A stretch of DNA of 6,082 bases from Fibrobacterota bacterium (lineage in GTDB: Bacteria; Fibrobacterota; Chitinivibrionia; Chitinivibrionales; JANQEN01), in contig JAUXBV010000228.1 in assembly GCA_030619215.1 (NCBI GenBank), positions 1 through 6,082 of the forward strand. Direction: 5' to 3'. Both the position numbers and the translations under genes were made by a program. This document shows, in pieces, positions 5,093-6,082 of this stretch. A model generated the notes under the pieces. It saw only the letters and a list, made by a program, of their open reading frames with translations. It had not been told where the DNA came from and did not search any database. Position 1 is the stretch's first letter, and each line of letters starts with the position of its first letter.

Positions 5093-6082
5093 CTATTTCA
5101 TTAACAAATTAACCGTCCTGGTAAAACCCCTGGTTTCCATCCTGCACAAATACATTCCTGCTGCAAGCTTTTGTCCTTTATTTGCAATCCTGTCCAGCGA
5201 CAGCGAGTGATACCCGGCTTTAACATTCCCATTTACCAGAGTACTAACCAGTTTTCCTTGTATATTGTAAAGCTTTACACTCATGTATGAAGCCATTGTA
5301 CCGTTATCAGGTACCTGGAAGTACAGCCTGGATCCACGAATCCTCAAATCAAATGAAGACGGTAGTCTTGCGACTGTGTGGTTAATTGGTACGGTGCCGT
5401 CAATCTTAAAATCGTCAATACAGATATCACTGCACCAGTCACTACCGGTAGTAGCGCGGAAACGGAATATCACCCGATCACCCTTATACTGATTCAGGTC
5501 TACTGACTGCTCAAACCACTGGTCTCCATGATCATCACTCAGGCGCACCACGTCATTGTGCCACGTGCCGTCAACATTGATATCAAGATTGAGATCACCC
5601 ATCGTGTTGTCAGCGCTGAACATGTGAGCCCAGAAAGTCAGCTTTGGATCGCCCAGGTTCTTAAAATAAAATTTCGGTGTAACAAAATCAGCTGTCATAT
5701 CCGGACTGTTATCGCCCGAGGCTTCTACATATATATAATTATCGTTTCCCGTTGTATGGTCACTGTCAGGCCCTGTTTTGTCAGGGCTACTGCCGACCTT
5801 TGAGGGCGTCGGACCGGACAGGACAATCCAGTCAAAATCATCAGTGGTGAGCTGCTCCCATTTCTTAGGCAGGTCTGTTTTATCCGATTCCAACGTGTCA
5901 AAAGGCTGGAAATATGGACATATAATAACATATTCACCAACGACACTGAAATTGTTATCACTCTCATCAAAAAGCGCTGAGCTGTCAATACTGGTAATCT
6001 TTATTTTATAATCCGACCCTAACGCCAGGTTTCCAGGCACCTGCCATTCATGTCTACCGTCACTTGCAGTTGAGCTTACAAT
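5093..6082 (-). CDS. Secreted MAM-domain protein with C-terminal sorting-type tail (5' partial)
   Basis: The frame is open to the right edge, giving 329 residues without an N-terminus. The GTG at 6040 is internal, because the codons before it continue the same domain (DGRHEWQVPGNLALGSDYKI). Fragment residues 1-47 resemble the end of a Kre9/KNH1-like Ser-Thr-rich beta module ('DYKIKITS...DESDNNFSV'). About 56-228 form a MAM-like jelly-roll: DDFDW, GPDSDHT, YIYVEAS, LTFWAHMFS...MGDL, then SDICIDDFKIDG near its end. About 242-329 are a sorting-type tail (LYNIQGKLVSTLVNG...LAAGMYLCRM...TVNLLMK). MAM domains usually mediate adhesion or accompany secreted peptidases. The enzyme or binding module that defines this protein would be upstream and is not visible. 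It is transcribed in the same direction as the M14 peptidase and ends at its own terminator. Confidence 0.88.
   Translation of the reverse strand: MVSSTASDGRHEWQVPGNLALGSDYKIKITSIDSSALFDESDNNFSVVGEYVIICPYFQPFDTLESDKTDLPKKWEQLTTDDFDWIVLSGPTPSKVGSSPDKTGPDSDHTTGNDNYIYVEASGDNSPDMTADFVTPKFYFKNLGDPKLTFWAHMFSADNTMGDLNLDINVDGTWHNDVVRLSDDHGDQWFEQSVDLNQYKGDRVIFRFRATTGSDWCSDICIDDFKIDGTVPINHTVARLPSSFDLRIRGSRLYFQVPDNGTMASYMSVKLYNIQGKLVSTLVNGNVKAGYHSLSLDRIANKGQKLAAGMYLCRMETRGFTRTVNLLMK

Noticed and set aside
5283..6011. Open frames on both strands inside the MAM-domain gene
   Set aside because: They overlap a gene with clear domain structure and have no independent support.
5093..6040. GTG at 6040 as the true start of the MAM-domain protein
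   Set aside because: In-frame codons continue to the window edge and complete the beta module (HEWQVPGNL). No signal peptide follows the GTG, so it is an internal valine.

Overview
The window looks like chromosomal DNA of a moderately AT-rich Gram-negative bacterium. Two secreted proteins on the minus strand end in the beta-rich C-terminal sorting-type tail (FlgD-Ig / Por-secretion-like, 'LYNIQGK...LAAGMYLCRM') that is typical of the Bacteroidetes/Fibrobacterota/'FCB' superphylum. I lean towards a Fibrobacterota-like or related uncultured lineage. This is inferred from protein style only, and no rRNA or marker gene is present to test it.

Left part, plus strand: a gene open at the left edge (1-846) encodes the end of a thioredoxin fold, a CuA-type cupredoxin-like domain with altered metal ligands, and an intact rhodanese, all in one reading frame. 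After 68 bases comes a complete rhomboid intramembrane serine protease (915-1682). A 329-base gap follows. It holds AATAAGGT repeats and, just before the next gene, a long bulged inverted repeat that overlaps a good promoter. That promoter reads into a small signal-peptide membrane protein of unknown function (2012-2515).

Middle: the gap between the convergent genes (2516-2791) contains a REP/BIME-like nested palindrome built from four alternating ATTCCGG units.

Right part, minus strand: a complete secreted M14 zinc carboxypeptidase with several accessory beta domains (2792-4816, GTG start). Upstream of it is a regulatory gap with a perfect short palindrome and a strong intrinsic terminator. 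The last gene (5093-6082) is open at the right edge and encodes the C-terminal part of a secreted MAM-domain protein with the same kind of sorting tail. The terminator lies between the two minus-strand genes, so they are probably separate transcription units.

The right half therefore encodes an extracellular protein-degrading or adhesive set, and the left half encodes envelope redox/sulfur chemistry and membrane proteolysis. No CRISPR array, transposase, tRNA or rRNA is seen. The least ordinary items are the thioredoxin-cupredoxin-rhodanese fusion and the bulged inverted repeat at 1932-2001.
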